From Segatella copri (lineage in GTDB: Bacteria; Bacteroidota; Bacteroidia; Bacteroidales; Bacteroidaceae): 64,000 bases of DNA. Within the stretch, counting starts at the first letter, position 1; each line of letters begins with the position of its first letter. The notes beneath the pieces were generated by a model. The model saw only the letters and a program-made list of their open reading frames with translations. It was not told the DNA's origin and made no database searches. The stretch lies in the NCBI RefSeq assembly GCF_026015295.1, contig NZ_JAPDUW010000001.1, forward strand, positions 868,001-932,000, in the 5' to 3' direction. Positions 43,966-52,972 of this stretch are shown one piece after another. A program made the position numbers and the translations under genes.

Positions 43966-44874
43966 TTAATCCTTTTCAGGCGCCTTTGGCACAGGATAGT
44001 CGTATTGCTTGAAATAGGACGGCGTCTTATTATCATACCATACTCCTTCTACGTTTAAGCCGATAGAGAAAGTCTTTTTGGAGTTGGTGTATCTTACACC
44101 GGCGCCTAAAACGTTGGCGCCCGGTACTCCCATTCCGTAGCCACCCGGCATGATTCCTCTGCCCATTCCCCAAGGATACATTCCGTAGCCCCAAGGTGAA
44201 TAGCCGTATGGACCATAGCCATAACCGCCATAACGGCCGTAGAGAGAATTGTAATTGTTGGCTACACTAAGCTGACCGTAAACGTAAGCCTCCCAATGCT
44301 CATTAAACTGGTAGCCCAGAATGCCGTAGACTCCGCCGTCATGATAACTGTCTCCACCATAGTTTACGTTGTTGATATAAGTGCCCAGAGCCAACCAAAG
44401 TTTGTTGTCTTTGGTGAGTGGCGTTAGGTAGGTTGCATCGATGGTCTGAGTGAAACCGCCTCTGTGAGGCACATTCTTGCCGAATGTGGCAAAGGCAGAA
44501 AGATCTACCGAGAGATTCAATCCCTTGTGCAGCCCCCAGCCATAGCCCAACGGATAACTCAAGCTGTTGGTAAGGTTGGAGATGGGATTATTATAATAGG
44601 TGCTGTCTAGCGAAGCATCACCTAGCAATCCGTTTTTGCCGAGAGTTTCTTTCTTATCTGATAGTCGGGCAGGAGTCATATAAGCATTCTTCACTGGTTT
44701 TCCCTGATAAATCATAGGTTTTCCTGCCTGGTAAACCGTATCGCCAGGCAGCAACCATTCTTCGCGCGGACTGTCCGGACTGTGCAATGGTCCGAAGCTT
44801 ACCTGTTGCTGTGCACTTGCTTCTGTAGTGAGGAAAGTGCAAAAAGCGATGATAATATATATTTTTTTCTTCAT
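43966..44874 (-). CDS. Exported Gly/Tyr-rich outer-membrane-type protein
   Basis: Reading from MKKKIYIIIAFCTFLTTEASAQ gives 302 residues with a signal peptide. The mature protein has alternating hydrophobic/aromatic beta-strand patterns (LNLSVDLSAFATFG, NKLWLALGTYINNVNYGG, HWEAYVYGQLSVANNY, SIGLNVEGVWYDN), consistent with a small beta-barrel. A loop (about 225-255) is rich in Gly, Tyr, Pro and Met. I do not recognise a family. The gene has its own promoter and no partner. Confidence 0.7.
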   Translation of the reverse strand: MKKKIYIIIAFCTFLTTEASAQQQVSFGPLHSPDSPREEWLLPGDTVYQAGKPMIYQGKPVKNAYMTPARLSDKKETLGKNGLLGDASLDSTYYNNPISNLTNSLSYPLGYGWGLHKGLNLSVDLSAFATFGKNVPHRGGFTQTIDATYLTPLTKDNKLWLALGTYINNVNYGGDSYHDGGVYGILGYQFNEHWEAYVYGQLSVANNYNSLYGRYGGYGYGPYGYSPWGYGMYPWGMGRGIMPGGYGMGVPGANVLGAGVRYTNSKKTFSIGLNVEGVWYDNKTPSYFKQYDYPVPKAPEKD

Positions 44875-44902
44875 AATTGATTGCATTTTCTGTCTTCTGC
44901 TG

Positions 44903-44910
44903 CAAAGATA
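44903..44910 (-). promoter_or_regulatory. -7 box for the outer-membrane-type protein gene
   Basis: The minus strand reads TATCTTTG, 28 bases before the start. CAAA (44927-44930) gives a TTTG only 16 bases away, so the -33 match is imperfect. Confidence 0.5.
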
Positions 44911-44975
44911 TGAAGAATGTATGAAACAAAGTAACTTTTCCCGCATAAAAAATTATTTTTTTAGAATAAAATCAT

Positions 44976-44983
44976 TATCTTTG
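44976..44983 (+). promoter_or_regulatory. -7 box for the cyclophilin gene
   Basis: TATCTTTG, 39 bases before the start at 45023. It diverges from the box at 44903-44910. Confidence 0.55.
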
Positions 44984-45022
44984 CATCCGATAACATAAAT
45001 AGATGTAAAATTATACAAAAAT

Positions 45023-45799
45023 ATGAAGAAGATTATCAGATTATTGACACTCGCTCTTCTTACGGTGCCTGTTACGACATTCGCTCAGAGTGAAGGCAAT
45101 CAGAACACATCAGAACCAGCCGGAAAAGTTGTGGCGTCTAAGCCCGATTCTCTGCTCGACTGGGAAACACCGCACGATCCAACTTGCCCTCAGGTGTTGC
45201 TGGAAACTTCGATGGGCAACATTCTCGTGGCTCTCTACAACGATACTCCCAAGCATCGGGATAATTTCCTGAAACTTGTCAATTCGGGCTATTATGACGG
45301 TTGCATCTTTCAGCGTGTCATCAAGAATTTCATGATTCAGGGTGGCGATTATTCATGCAGAAAGGTGAACATGGAAAAGCCGCAGAAGTTTGATGTAAAC
45401 TATACGGTTCCGGCAGAAATCATCTATCCTAAATATTATCATAAGCGCGGACAGCTCTGTGCTGCTCGCGAAGGAGATGATGAAAATCCGACCAAAGCTT
45501 CGGCGTCTACTGATTTCTACATCACCTGGGGCAGAAATTTTTCTCCACGGCAGATGGAATATTATGTAGAAAAACTGAAACGGGACGGCAAGTATTACGC
45601 CATTCCTTCAGAACAGTTGCAGAAGGGCTACATCAAGCATGGTGGTGTTCCTCACCTTGACAACGGCTACACTGTATTCGGAGAGGTGCTTGAAGGCATG
45701 GATGTGGTTGATAAGATTCAGAATGTGGCTACCGATAAGGCGAACAACGACAGACCTCTCACGGATGTCATCATCCTGAAAGCCAAGCAGATGAAGTAA
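45023..45799 (+). CDS. Cyclophilin-type peptidyl-prolyl isomerase, exported
   Basis: A 258-residue protein with a signal peptide (LLTLALLTVPVTTFAQ) and a cyclophilin domain: FQRVIKNFMIQGGDY holds the catalytic Arg, with further family positions in LCAAREGDDENPTKASASTDFYI and HLDNGYTVFGEVLEGMDVV. An insertion of about 30 residues (FSPRQMEYYVEKLKRDGKYY) splits the core, common in Bacteroidota PPIases. It likely assists folding of exported proteins. A hydrophilic spacer of about 25 residues separates the signal from the domain. Confidence 0.9.
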   Translation: MKKIIRLLTLALLTVPVTTFAQSEGNQNTSEPAGKVVASKPDSLLDWETPHDPTCPQVLLETSMGNILVALYNDTPKHRDNFLKLVNSGYYDGCIFQRVIKNFMIQGGDYSCRKVNMEKPQKFDVNYTVPAEIIYPKYYHKRGQLCAAREGDDENPTKASASTDFYITWGRNFSPRQMEYYVEKLKRDGKYYAIPSEQLQKGYIKHGGVPHLDNGYTVFGEVLEGMDVVDKIQNVATDKANNDRPLTDVIILKAKQMK

Positions 45800-45884
45800 C
45801 TTCCGGATCGTAAACTGAAGAAATAAGTAACTGAGCCCATTAAAAGGGAAAAAACAATAAGTAAAAATATTAAATACGAGAAAA

Positions 45885-47099
45885 ATGAAGTCATTAAAGG
45901 AATTATATAGAATAGGTAAGGGACCATCGAGCAGTCATACGATGGGGCCTCAGCGTGCTGCCAAACTTTTTCTGGAGCGTTGCCCTAACGCTTCTTATTA
46001 TGAAGTAACCCTCTATGGAAGTCTGGCTGCTACAGGTAAGGGACACATGACTGATGTGGCAATAGAAGAAGTGCTCAGACCTCATAAAACTGTGAATATT
46101 ATCTGGCAGCCACAGACTTTCCTGCCTTATCATCCCAACGGAATGAAATTTGTGGGCAAGGATCTGAACGGCGATATTATCGATGAATGGACCGTTTACA
46201 GTATTGGTGGTGGAGCCATATCAGATGGTACTGCCGGCAACGAAGAGCTGGGCGCCAAGGATGTCTATGATCTGAACAAGCTCGCCGACATCAAGCAATG
46301 GTGCTATGATAACGGACGCTCATTCTGGGAGTATGTTGAGAAATGCGAATCGGAAGATATCTGGGATTATCTCGACATGGTTTGGCAAACGATGAAGCAG
46401 AGCATCAGAAATGGTTTGAACCATGAAGGTGTTTTGCCGGGTCCGCTGAAGCTACAGCGTAAGGCTGCCACCTATTATATAAAGGCGAAGGGTTACCGTG
46501 CTTCCCTGCAGAGCCGCGGCTTGGTTTATGCTTATGCGCTGGCTGTGAGCGAAGAGAATGCTTCGGGTGGTACCATCGTTACAGCTCCTACCTGTGGCGC
46601 CTGTGGTGTATTGCCAGCTGTACTCTACCACATGTTTACTTCTCATGATATGAGTGAACAGCGCATCTTGAGAGCCTTGGCTACAGCCGGATTGGTGGGC
46701 AACATCGTAAAGCAGAATGCTTCTATCAGTGGTGCTGATGTAGGTTGCCAGGGCGAGGTAGGTGTTGCCTGCGCCATGGCTTCGGCTGCAGCCTGCCAGC
46801 TTTTCGGAGGCAGTCCGGCTCAGGTAGAATATGCTGCCGAAATGGGATTGGAGCATCATCTCGGAATGACCTGCGACCCGGTTTGCGGACTGGTTCAGAT
46901 TCCTTGCATCGAGCGAAATGCCTTTGCTGCCGCCCGAGCTTTGGATGCAGACCTCTACGCTTCCTTCTCTGATGGCCATCATACCGTATCTTTCGACCGT
47001 GTAGTTGAAGTAATGCGACAGACGGGGCATGACCTACCTTCGCTTTACAAGGAAACAAGCGAAGGCGGTTTGGCAAAGGGATTTCCAAGAGACATTTAG
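45885..47099 (+). CDS. sdaA: L-serine ammonia-lyase (single chain)
   Basis: A 404-residue iron-sulfur serine dehydratase that turns L-serine to pyruvate and ammonia. The beta domain at the N-terminus begins with GPSSSHTMGP, and the alpha domain contains TAPTCGACGVLPAVLYH plus the cluster cysteines in CDPVCGLVQIPCIERN. Single-chain fusion of both domains is usual in Bacteroidota. It supplies pyruvate to the oxidoreductase of this window. Confidence 0.94.
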   Translation: MKSLKELYRIGKGPSSSHTMGPQRAAKLFLERCPNASYYEVTLYGSLAATGKGHMTDVAIEEVLRPHKTVNIIWQPQTFLPYHPNGMKFVGKDLNGDIIDEWTVYSIGGGAISDGTAGNEELGAKDVYDLNKLADIKQWCYDNGRSFWEYVEKCESEDIWDYLDMVWQTMKQSIRNGLNHEGVLPGPLKLQRKAATYYIKAKGYRASLQSRGLVYAYALAVSEENASGGTIVTAPTCGACGVLPAVLYHMFTSHDMSEQRILRALATAGLVGNIVKQNASISGADVGCQGEVGVACAMASAAACQLFGGSPAQVEYAAEMGLEHHLGMTCDPVCGLVQIPCIERNAFAAARALDADLYASFSDGHHTVSFDRVVEVMRQTGHDLPSLYKETSEGGLAKGFPRDI

Positions 47100-47149
47100 T
47101 CATAAAATGCTTCGCTGAATCATAAAATGTTTTTCAGCTATTTTATTCT

Positions 47150-47204
47150 GTTTGGTAAGAGGGCTTTTATTTTGGCACGCTATTTGTAAGTCCCCTTGCC
47201 AAAC
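47150..47204 (+). promoter_or_regulatory. Sigma-54-like site within an inverted repeat, upstream of htpG
   Basis: TGGCACG-CTAT-TTGTA (47173-47188) matches the sigma-54 -24/-12 consensus TGGCACG-N4-TTGCA except for T in place of C in the -12 GC. It lies between inverted-repeat arms GTTTGGTAAGAGG (47150-47162) and CCCCTTGCCAAAC (47192-47204), which pair at 11 of 13 positions (13 of 13 with G-U in RNA). No clear TAnnTTTG promoter was found in this gap. Confidence 0.45.
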
Positions 47205-47241
47205 AATAATAAAGTAAATACGAATAAAAACATTTTATATT

Positions 47242-49299
47242 ATGGCACAGAAAGGTAATATTGGTGTAACGACAGAGAACATTTTCCCTGTCATCAAGAA
47301 ATTCTTATATTCAGATCACGACATCTTCCTCCGCGAGATGGTTTCAAACGCCGTAGATGCTACACAGAAGTTGAAGACTCTTGCAGCTCAGGGCGATTTC
47401 AAGGGCGAGATAGGCGACACAACCGTTCGTGTCTCTCTCGATGAGAAGGCTGGAACCTTGACTATCAGCGACCATGGTATAGGTATGACAGAGGAGGAAA
47501 TCGATAAATATATCAACCAGATTGCATTCTCAGGCGTAACTGACTTCCTCGACAAGTATAAGGAGAATGCCAACGCCATCATCGGCCACTTCGGTCTCGG
47601 CTTCTATTCTTCTTTCATGGTAGCCAGCAAGGTAGAAATCATCACTAAGAGCTACAAAGAGGGAAGCAAGGCTGTAAAGTGGAGCTGCGATGGTTCACCT
47701 GCTTTCGAAATCGAAGATGCAGACAAGGCTGAGCGTGGTTCAGACATCATCCTCCATATTGCTGATGATTGCAAGGAATTCCTGCAGAAGAACAAGATTG
47801 AGGAACTTCTGAACAAGTACTGCAAGTTTATGGCAGTGCCTGTTGCTTTCGGCAAGAAGACCGAATGGAAGGACGGCAAGAATGTGGAGACTGATGAGGA
47901 TAACATTATTAATAATGTGGAGCCTCTCTGGACCAAGGCTCCTAGCACACTGAAGGATGAGGACTACAAGAAGTTCTATCACACCCTTTATCCGATGCAG
48001 GACGACCCGTTGTTCTGGATTCATCTGAATGTAGACTTCCCATTCAATCTCACGGGTATTCTCTACTTCCCACGCATCAAGAGCAGCATCGACATGCAGC
48101 GCAACAAGATTCAGCTCTATTGCAACCAGGTGTTCGTAACCGACCAGGTAGAAGGCATTGTACCAGAATTCCTCACATTGCTTCATGGTGTAATCGATTC
48201 ACCGGACATTCCGCTGAACGTAAGCCGCAGCTACCTGCAGAGCGACAGCAACGTGAAGAAGATTTCTACCTACATCACCAAGAAGGTAGCCGATCGTCTG
48301 AACTCTATCTTCAAGGAGAACCGCAAGGAGTTTGAAGAGAAATGGGATGATCTCAAGATCTTCATCAACTACGGAATGCTCTCTCAGGAAGATTTCTACG
48401 AGCGCGCAAAGGACTTCGCACTTCTGAAAGATGTTGAGGGCAAGTACTTTACTTTCGAGGAGTACAAGACGCTGATTAAGGACAATCAGACCGATAAGGA
48501 CGGCAACCTGGTTTATCTCTATGCCAACAATAAGGAAGAGCAGTATTCTTATATCGAGGCTGCCAAGCAGAAGGGTTATTCTGTACTCCTGATGGAAGGT
48601 CAGCTCGATACGCCGATGGTAAACATGCTGGAGCAGAAGCTGGAGAAGAGCCGCTTTACACGTGTTGACGCCGACATCATCGACCGCCTCATCGTGAAGG
48701 AAGATGCTAAGAAGACCGATTTGAGCAAAGAGCAGTCTGACAACTTGACAGAAGTATTCCGTTCTCAGATGCCTCAGCTTGACAAGGCAGAATTCTTTGT
48801 TGAAATTCAGGCTTTGGGCGAACAGAACCAGCCAGTGCTCATCACTCAGAACGAGTACATGCGCCGTATGAAGGCGATGAGCCAGTTCCAGGCAGGCATG
48901 AACTTCTACGGTCAGATGCCAGACAGCTACAACATCGTACTGAACTCAGACCATGCTCTGGTAAAGAAGGTATTGGAAGATGCTGAGGCCAACACTGCTG
49001 AAACATTGAAGCCAATCCTTGCAGAAATCAAGGGTCAGGAAGCTCGCCTTGCCGTACTCCATCAGGAGCAGAACAAGAAGAAGCCTGAAGAGATTACCCA
49101 GCAGGAGAAGGATGATGTTCACAATACAGAGAAGGCCATCAGCGATGAGAAGGCTAAGCGCAACGAAATCATCTCGGGCTATGCTAAGAACAACAACATT
49201 GTTCACCAGCTCATCGACCTTGCCCTGCTTCAGAACGGTATGTTGAAGGGTGCTTCGCTCGACGCATTCCTCAAGAGAAGCGTTGACATGATTAAGTAA
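47242..49299 (+). CDS. htpG: Molecular chaperone HtpG (Hsp90)
   Basis: A 685-residue bacterial Hsp90. The N-terminal GHKL ATPase domain shows NAVDA, DHGIGM and GHFGLGFYSSFM; the middle domain contains NVSRSYLQSD and the C-terminal dimerisation domain follows. Length is slightly above the about 625 of E. coli because of an insertion of about 40 residues rich in Lys, Glu and Gln near residues 610-655. Upstream lies an unusual regulatory-looking inverted repeat; a terminator follows at 49381. Confidence 0.96.
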   Translation: MAQKGNIGVTTENIFPVIKKFLYSDHDIFLREMVSNAVDATQKLKTLAAQGDFKGEIGDTTVRVSLDEKAGTLTISDHGIGMTEEEIDKYINQIAFSGVTDFLDKYKENANAIIGHFGLGFYSSFMVASKVEIITKSYKEGSKAVKWSCDGSPAFEIEDADKAERGSDIILHIADDCKEFLQKNKIEELLNKYCKFMAVPVAFGKKTEWKDGKNVETDEDNIINNVEPLWTKAPSTLKDEDYKKFYHTLYPMQDDPLFWIHLNVDFPFNLTGILYFPRIKSSIDMQRNKIQLYCNQVFVTDQVEGIVPEFLTLLHGVIDSPDIPLNVSRSYLQSDSNVKKISTYITKKVADRLNSIFKENRKEFEEKWDDLKIFINYGMLSQEDFYERAKDFALLKDVEGKYFTFEEYKTLIKDNQTDKDGNLVYLYANNKEEQYSYIEAAKQKGYSVLLMEGQLDTPMVNMLEQKLEKSRFTRVDADIIDRLIVKEDAKKTDLSKEQSDNLTEVFRSQMPQLDKAEFFVEIQALGEQNQPVLITQNEYMRRMKAMSQFQAGMNFYGQMPDSYNIVLNSDHALVKKVLEDAEANTAETLKPILAEIKGQEARLAVLHQEQNKKKPEEITQQEKDDVHNTEKAISDEKAKRNEIISGYAKNNNIVHQLIDLALLQNGMLKGASLDAFLKRSVDMIK

Positions 49300-49380
49300 T
49301 CCAACCTGTAAAAAGGTTTGAATTAAGAAATAAAACTTTGCGATGCGTAACATTTCATGTTACAAATTGTTTCTATCATA

Positions 49381-49422
49381 TGTGCTAAATGTTTCAAAAC
49401 GAACATTTAGCACATTTTTTTT
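49381..49422 (+). terminator. Terminator after htpG
   Basis: TGTGCTAAATGTT (49381-49393) and AACATTTAGCACA (49402-49414) pair perfectly and are followed by eight T. A smaller hairpin GTAACA/TGTTAC lies just upstream. Confidence 0.85.
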
Positions 49423-49430
49423 CGCTTTCC

Positions 49431-49462
49431 TTTGGTGGCTTTCCTTTTTTTTATTACCTTTG
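49431..49462 (+). promoter_or_regulatory. Promoter of the ECF sigma factor gene
   Basis: TTTG (49431-49434), 20 bases, TACCTTTG (49455-49462). With a start site near 49469 the leader is 15 or 36 bases depending on the start codon. Confidence 0.75.
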
Positions 49463-49483
49463 CAATATCGATAAACGAAAAAC

Positions 49484-50029
49484 ATGATTAAAAAAATCGC
49501 CATCATGGAACAAACAAATTCAAATTACAGCATTATTGCTGATTATTACTCTGAACACTACAACGAGCTGAAGTTGTATGTCATGTCCCGTTCGCTTCCG
49601 GCAGACGAGGCTGAAGACATCGTGCAGAATACTTTTGTGCGATTACTTCGAGGCGATAAGATGATTACGCCTGTTACTTTACCTTGTTTTGTATACACCA
49701 TTGCCAAGAATCTGATTATCGATTATTACCGGCGCAAGCATAAGATTGAGGAGTATGAACACTTCCTGGGAGCTAGTGACTGGATGGGAAGATATGATGT
49801 TGATGGCGAATCTGTTTTCTCTGCCCAGCAGACCAACGAGATTCTGGAGCGTGGCATTGCCCGGCTCACAGAGAAGAGAAGCAAGGTTTACCGCCTGAAT
49901 CTCTTCGAAGGAATGCAGGTGAGCGAGATTGCTCAAAGTCTGAACCTCGGATATAAAGCGGCTGAGAATCGTCTGACTCTGGCTAGAAAAGAAATAAGAG
50001 ATTATATGAAAAAAGAGTTGGCTAGTTAA
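49484..50029 (+). CDS. ECF-type RNA polymerase sigma factor
   Basis: A 181-residue sigma-70 family protein of the extracytoplasmic-function type. Region 2 contains ADEAEDIVQNTFVRLLRG and FVYTIAKNLIIDYYRRKHK; region 4 contains LFEGMQVSEIAQSLNLGYKAAENRLTLARKEIRDYM. A start at 49505 (MEQTNSNYS) is equally plausible. No anti-sigma gene is adjacent: the next gene is convergent. Targets are unknown. Confidence 0.9.
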   Translation: MIKKIAIMEQTNSNYSIIADYYSEHYNELKLYVMSRSLPADEAEDIVQNTFVRLLRGDKMITPVTLPCFVYTIAKNLIIDYYRRKHKIEEYEHFLGASDWMGRYDVDGESVFSAQQTNEILERGIARLTEKRSKVYRLNLFEGMQVSEIAQSLNLGYKAAENRLTLARKEIRDYMKKELAS

Positions 50030-50094
50030 AATGCTAGTCAACTCTTTCTGTTTATTCTTACTGCCTTGCTGAAAGGCAATTCTTAACTATTTTT

Positions 50095-50487
50095 TTAGTT
50101 TTCCTTAAACCCGATTACTCTTGTCAAACCTTTATCAAGATAAAAGGTTTGGGTTACTTCCTGCTTCTCGCCCTGATGGTTGGTCAGCTTGTATGTAGCC
50201 CTTAAATATAATAAGGTGTCGGGATAAGCTGCATCATCATAATTAATATTCTTCTTGACGTAAGGCAGTTTGCTGACATTTTGTCGCATCACCTTCATCT
50301 GGTCGAAACTGATCATGGCGGTAGGAGTGAGGCGGGAGAACCGCTCATAGCTGCAGTCCTGCTCAACGAGGTTTTCATTAAGAAAATCCTTGACCAGAGA
50401 TTGAGCCTTGTGCTGATCGCCACACGAGGTGAACATCAGCACAAGTCCTGAAACCATGAAAAACATCATTTTCTTTATCATAGACAT
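50095..50487 (-). CDS. Small lipoprotein of unknown function
   Basis: A 130-residue protein with a lipoprotein signal (LVLMFTSCGDQ; Cys22), then a short mixed alpha/beta domain (KAQSLVKDFLNENLVEQDCSYERFS, YLRATYKLTNHQG, TFYLDKGLTRVIGF). The layout resembles cystatin-like/NTF2-like small envelope proteins, but no family is assigned. It follows pepD in the same direction and is convergent with the sigma factor gene. Confidence 0.65.
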   Translation of the reverse strand: MSMIKKMMFFMVSGLVLMFTSCGDQHKAQSLVKDFLNENLVEQDCSYERFSRLTPTAMISFDQMKVMRQNVSKLPYVKKNINYDDAAYPDTLLYLRATYKLTNHQGEKQEVTQTFYLDKGLTRVIGFKEN

Positions 50488-50548
50488 CTTCTTTTTTATT
50501 AAGCCGCACTGCTTTTATTAAGCTCGTTGTTTTATTTAGCGAGCTTGC

Positions 50549-52009
50549 TTATTTAGCCACGCTGCGGAGAATCTCCAGCAAGTGATCCCAAACCATCTCT
50601 ACAGTAGGAATGAGAAGAGCCTCGTCTGGGGTGTGAACATTGCGAAGGGTAGGACCGAAACTTACCATATCGAGCTCAGGATAACGCTCTGAGAAAAGAC
50701 CACACTCCAAACCGGCATGAATACCCTTTACCAATGGCTTTTTGCCGAAGAGCTTTTCATAAGCCTTCACAGCCAGGTCGGTAAGCTCGCTGTTGGCGCG
50801 CATCTTCCAAGCTGGATACTTGTCGCCTACAGTTACCTCGGCGCCAGCCAGAAGGAAGGCTGCCTTTACGGTGTTGGTCATGTTCTCCAGATTGCTCATC
50901 ACGTTACTTCGCTGAGAAGCTACGATGTTGATGCTGTTTTCATCGGTCATCACGCTTGCCACATTGCTTGAGGTTTCTACCATCCAGGCAATCGCCTCAT
51001 CCTGACAGGTAGTAAGCGGACCGTTGTCTACAGCCTGGAGAGCCATTACGAACTTGTCAGCTACAGCTTTCTCGATGACAGGTGCAGCATCGGTGCTGCT
51101 CATATTGAACAGCATAGCCTGTTCGGTTACGTGGAATTCATCTTCTACTTCTGATGCAAAGATGTTCCAGTCGGCACGAACCTGTTCCTTATCAGCATTC
51201 TTGACGGCGAAAACAATCTTTCCGTCGCGAGGAATCGCATTGTGCATTTTGCCGCTATTGAAGCTTACGAGGCGCAGACTTCCATCCAGTTTCTCATTTT
51301 CGAGGAAGAGGAAGCGGGCAAGAATCTTGATGGCATTGGCGCGCTTCTTGTTGATGTCATCGCCCGAGTGACCACCGTTGAGACCCTTCAGCGAAGTTTC
51401 CATGAAGAAATAACCCGCAGGAGCCTCTTCGCGTGAGAAGTGGAAAGTGGCATGGGTTGTCTGACCACCGGCGCAGGATACGAAGATTTCGCCCTCATCC
51501 TCTGAGTCAAGATTGATGAGCATCTTTCCGGTCATAAAGCCCGCCTTCATGCCGTGAGCACCGGTCAGTCCGGTTTCTTCATCACGTGTAAAGACGCACT
51601 CGATAGGACCATGCTCAATATCGTTGCTTGCCAGGATAGCCAGCTCGATGGCGCAGCCTATACCGTCGTCAGCACCCAATGTAGTGCCTTTTGCCTTAAG
51701 CCATTCTCCGTCTACGTAAGTCTGGATGGCGTCTTTGTGGAAATCGAAATCAACATCTACCAGTTTATCGCAAACCATGTCCATGTGGCTCTGCAGGATG
51801 ATGGTTTCAGCATGCTCGTAGCCTGGAGTGGCAGCTTTACGGATGAGCACATTACCGGTTTCATCTACCAGCGTTTCGAGCTGATGAGCCTCTCCGAAAG
51901 ATTTCAAAAACTCAATCATGTTCTCCTCGTGCTTGGAAGGACGAGGTATTTCGTTGATTTTTGCGAACTGCTCGAACACGAGAGCAGGCTTCAATTCACT
52001 TTTATTCAT
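50549..52009 (-). CDS. pepD: Aminoacyl-histidine dipeptidase PepD (M20 family)
   Basis: A 486-residue zinc dipeptidase for carnosine and other dipeptides. Metal-binding landmarks: LQSHMDMVCDK, LGADDGIGCA, TRDEETGLTGAHG, INLDSEDEGEIFVSCAGG, and the C-terminal GIHAGLECGLF. Lap-type insertion domain present (GGHSGDDINKKRANA). Length is usual. The promoter region is shared face to face with the small membrane protein gene at 52130. Confidence 0.94.
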   Translation of the reverse strand: MNKSELKPALVFEQFAKINEIPRPSKHEENMIEFLKSFGEAHQLETLVDETGNVLIRKAATPGYEHAETIILQSHMDMVCDKLVDVDFDFHKDAIQTYVDGEWLKAKGTTLGADDGIGCAIELAILASNDIEHGPIECVFTRDEETGLTGAHGMKAGFMTGKMLINLDSEDEGEIFVSCAGGQTTHATFHFSREEAPAGYFFMETSLKGLNGGHSGDDINKKRANAIKILARFLFLENEKLDGSLRLVSFNSGKMHNAIPRDGKIVFAVKNADKEQVRADWNIFASEVEDEFHVTEQAMLFNMSSTDAAPVIEKAVADKFVMALQAVDNGPLTTCQDEAIAWMVETSSNVASVMTDENSINIVASQRSNVMSNLENMTNTVKAAFLLAGAEVTVGDKYPAWKMRANSELTDLAVKAYEKLFGKKPLVKGIHAGLECGLFSERYPELDMVSFGPTLRNVHTPDEALLIPTVEMVWDHLLEILRSVAK

Positions 52010-52059
52010 TTATTTTCTATTATTTTGTTTTGATAAAACATTTATTTCTGCTATTTTGT

Positions 52060-52090
52060 TTTGGTTATTCCCAAAAAAATAGTACCTTTG
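52060..52090 (+). promoter_or_regulatory. Promoter for the 52130 gene group
   Basis: TTTG (52060-52063), 19 bases, TACCTTTG (52083-52090). A start site near 52097 is expected. Confidence 0.7.
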
Positions 52091-52115
52091 CACCCAAAAG
52101 TGCACTAAGGCACTG

Positions 52116-52123
52116 CAAAGGTA
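52116..52123 (-). promoter_or_regulatory. -7 box of the pepD promoter
   Basis: The minus strand reads TACCTTTG. With TACCTTTGCA at 52083-52092 it forms a 10-base inverted repeat, so the two promoters point toward each other. Confidence 0.5.
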
Positions 52124-52129
52124 ATAAAA

Positions 52130-52324
52130 ATGATAAAATTAATGTTATTAAGCGTGTTAATAATTGCTATCTGCATGGCATTATTTTGCGTAAAGGTGAT
52201 TTTTAAGAAGAACGGCAAGTTCTCTTCCCAGCATGTGCACGACAATCCGGGCTTGCGCAAGCAGGGCATTCATTGTGTGGTGGATCAGGACCGCGAGGCA
52301 AGGGAAGCCAACAAGGCTTATTAG
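52130..52324 (+). CDS. Small membrane protein conserved in Bacteroidota
   Basis: A 64-residue protein with one N-terminal membrane helix (MLLSVLIIAICMALFCVKVIF) and a conserved-looking hydrophilic tail (KKNGKFSSQHVHDNPGLRKQGI followed by HCVVDQDREAREA). I recall similar short proteins in other Bacteroidota next to envelope genes, but function is unknown. It starts a plus-strand group with the Skp-like protein and nth. Confidence 0.75.
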   Translation: MIKLMLLSVLIIAICMALFCVKVIFKKNGKFSSQHVHDNPGLRKQGIHCVVDQDREAREANKAY

Positions 52325-52343
52325 AAAATAGTAATAATATAAT

Positions 52344-52967
52344 ATGATAGAAAAAATGAGAAAGAACATTTTGAGTTCAGTGGCAATTGCAGCTGTTGCT
52401 GCCCTGTCATTGGCATCATGCAACAAATCTCAGCCTCAGGTAGAGGCTAAGTCAGAGAGCAAGGCTCCTTCTGAATTGAAGATTGCTTATGTAGAGGTAG
52501 ACTCTATCATGACTCAGTATGCCTTTGCTAAGGAGTATTCTTCTATCTTGGAGAAGAAGGGTCAGAACATTCAGGCTACTATTGCGCAGAAGGGCCAGCA
52601 GCTTCAGGCAGCAGCAGCCAACTTCCAGCAGAAGATTCAGCAGAATGCTTACACCCGCGAGCAGGCTGAGGCTATCCAGGCTGGACTGCAGAAGCAGAAC
52701 AACGACCTGCAGGGCTTGCAGCAGCGCTTGAGCAACGAGTTTGCTGCTGAGCAGGAGAAGTACAACAAGGCGCTCCACGACAGCATTGCCAACTATCTTG
52801 CCCGCTATAACAAGGACAAGAAGTACAGCATCATCTTCTCTAAGAGCGGCGATAATCTGCTCTATGCTGACAAGGCTTACGATATTACAAAAGAGGTGAT
52901 TTCCGGCTTGAACAAGGCTTACAAGGGAAAGCTGAAGAAAGAGGAGGCTGCTCCTGCTAAAAAGTAA
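52344..52967 (+). CDS. OmpH/Skp-like envelope chaperone, lipoprotein
   Basis: A 207-residue protein with a lipoprotein signal (AALSLASCNKS) and a long helical coiled-coil body rich in Gln, Ala, Lys and Glu (EKKGQNIQATIAQKGQQLQA, TREQAEAIQAGLQKQNNDLQ), followed by YSIIFSKSGDNLLYADKAYDIT, all typical of the OmpH/Skp family that carries outer-membrane proteins across the periplasm. A start 12 bases later (MRKNIL) is also possible. The nth gene begins five bases after its stop. Confidence 0.9.
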   Translation: MIEKMRKNILSSVAIAAVAALSLASCNKSQPQVEAKSESKAPSELKIAYVEVDSIMTQYAFAKEYSSILEKKGQNIQATIAQKGQQLQAAAANFQQKIQQNAYTREQAEAIQAGLQKQNNDLQGLQQRLSNEFAAEQEKYNKALHDSIANYLARYNKDKKYSIIFSKSGDNLLYADKAYDITKEVISGLNKAYKGKLKKEEAAPAKK

Positions 52968-52972
52968 GAGAA

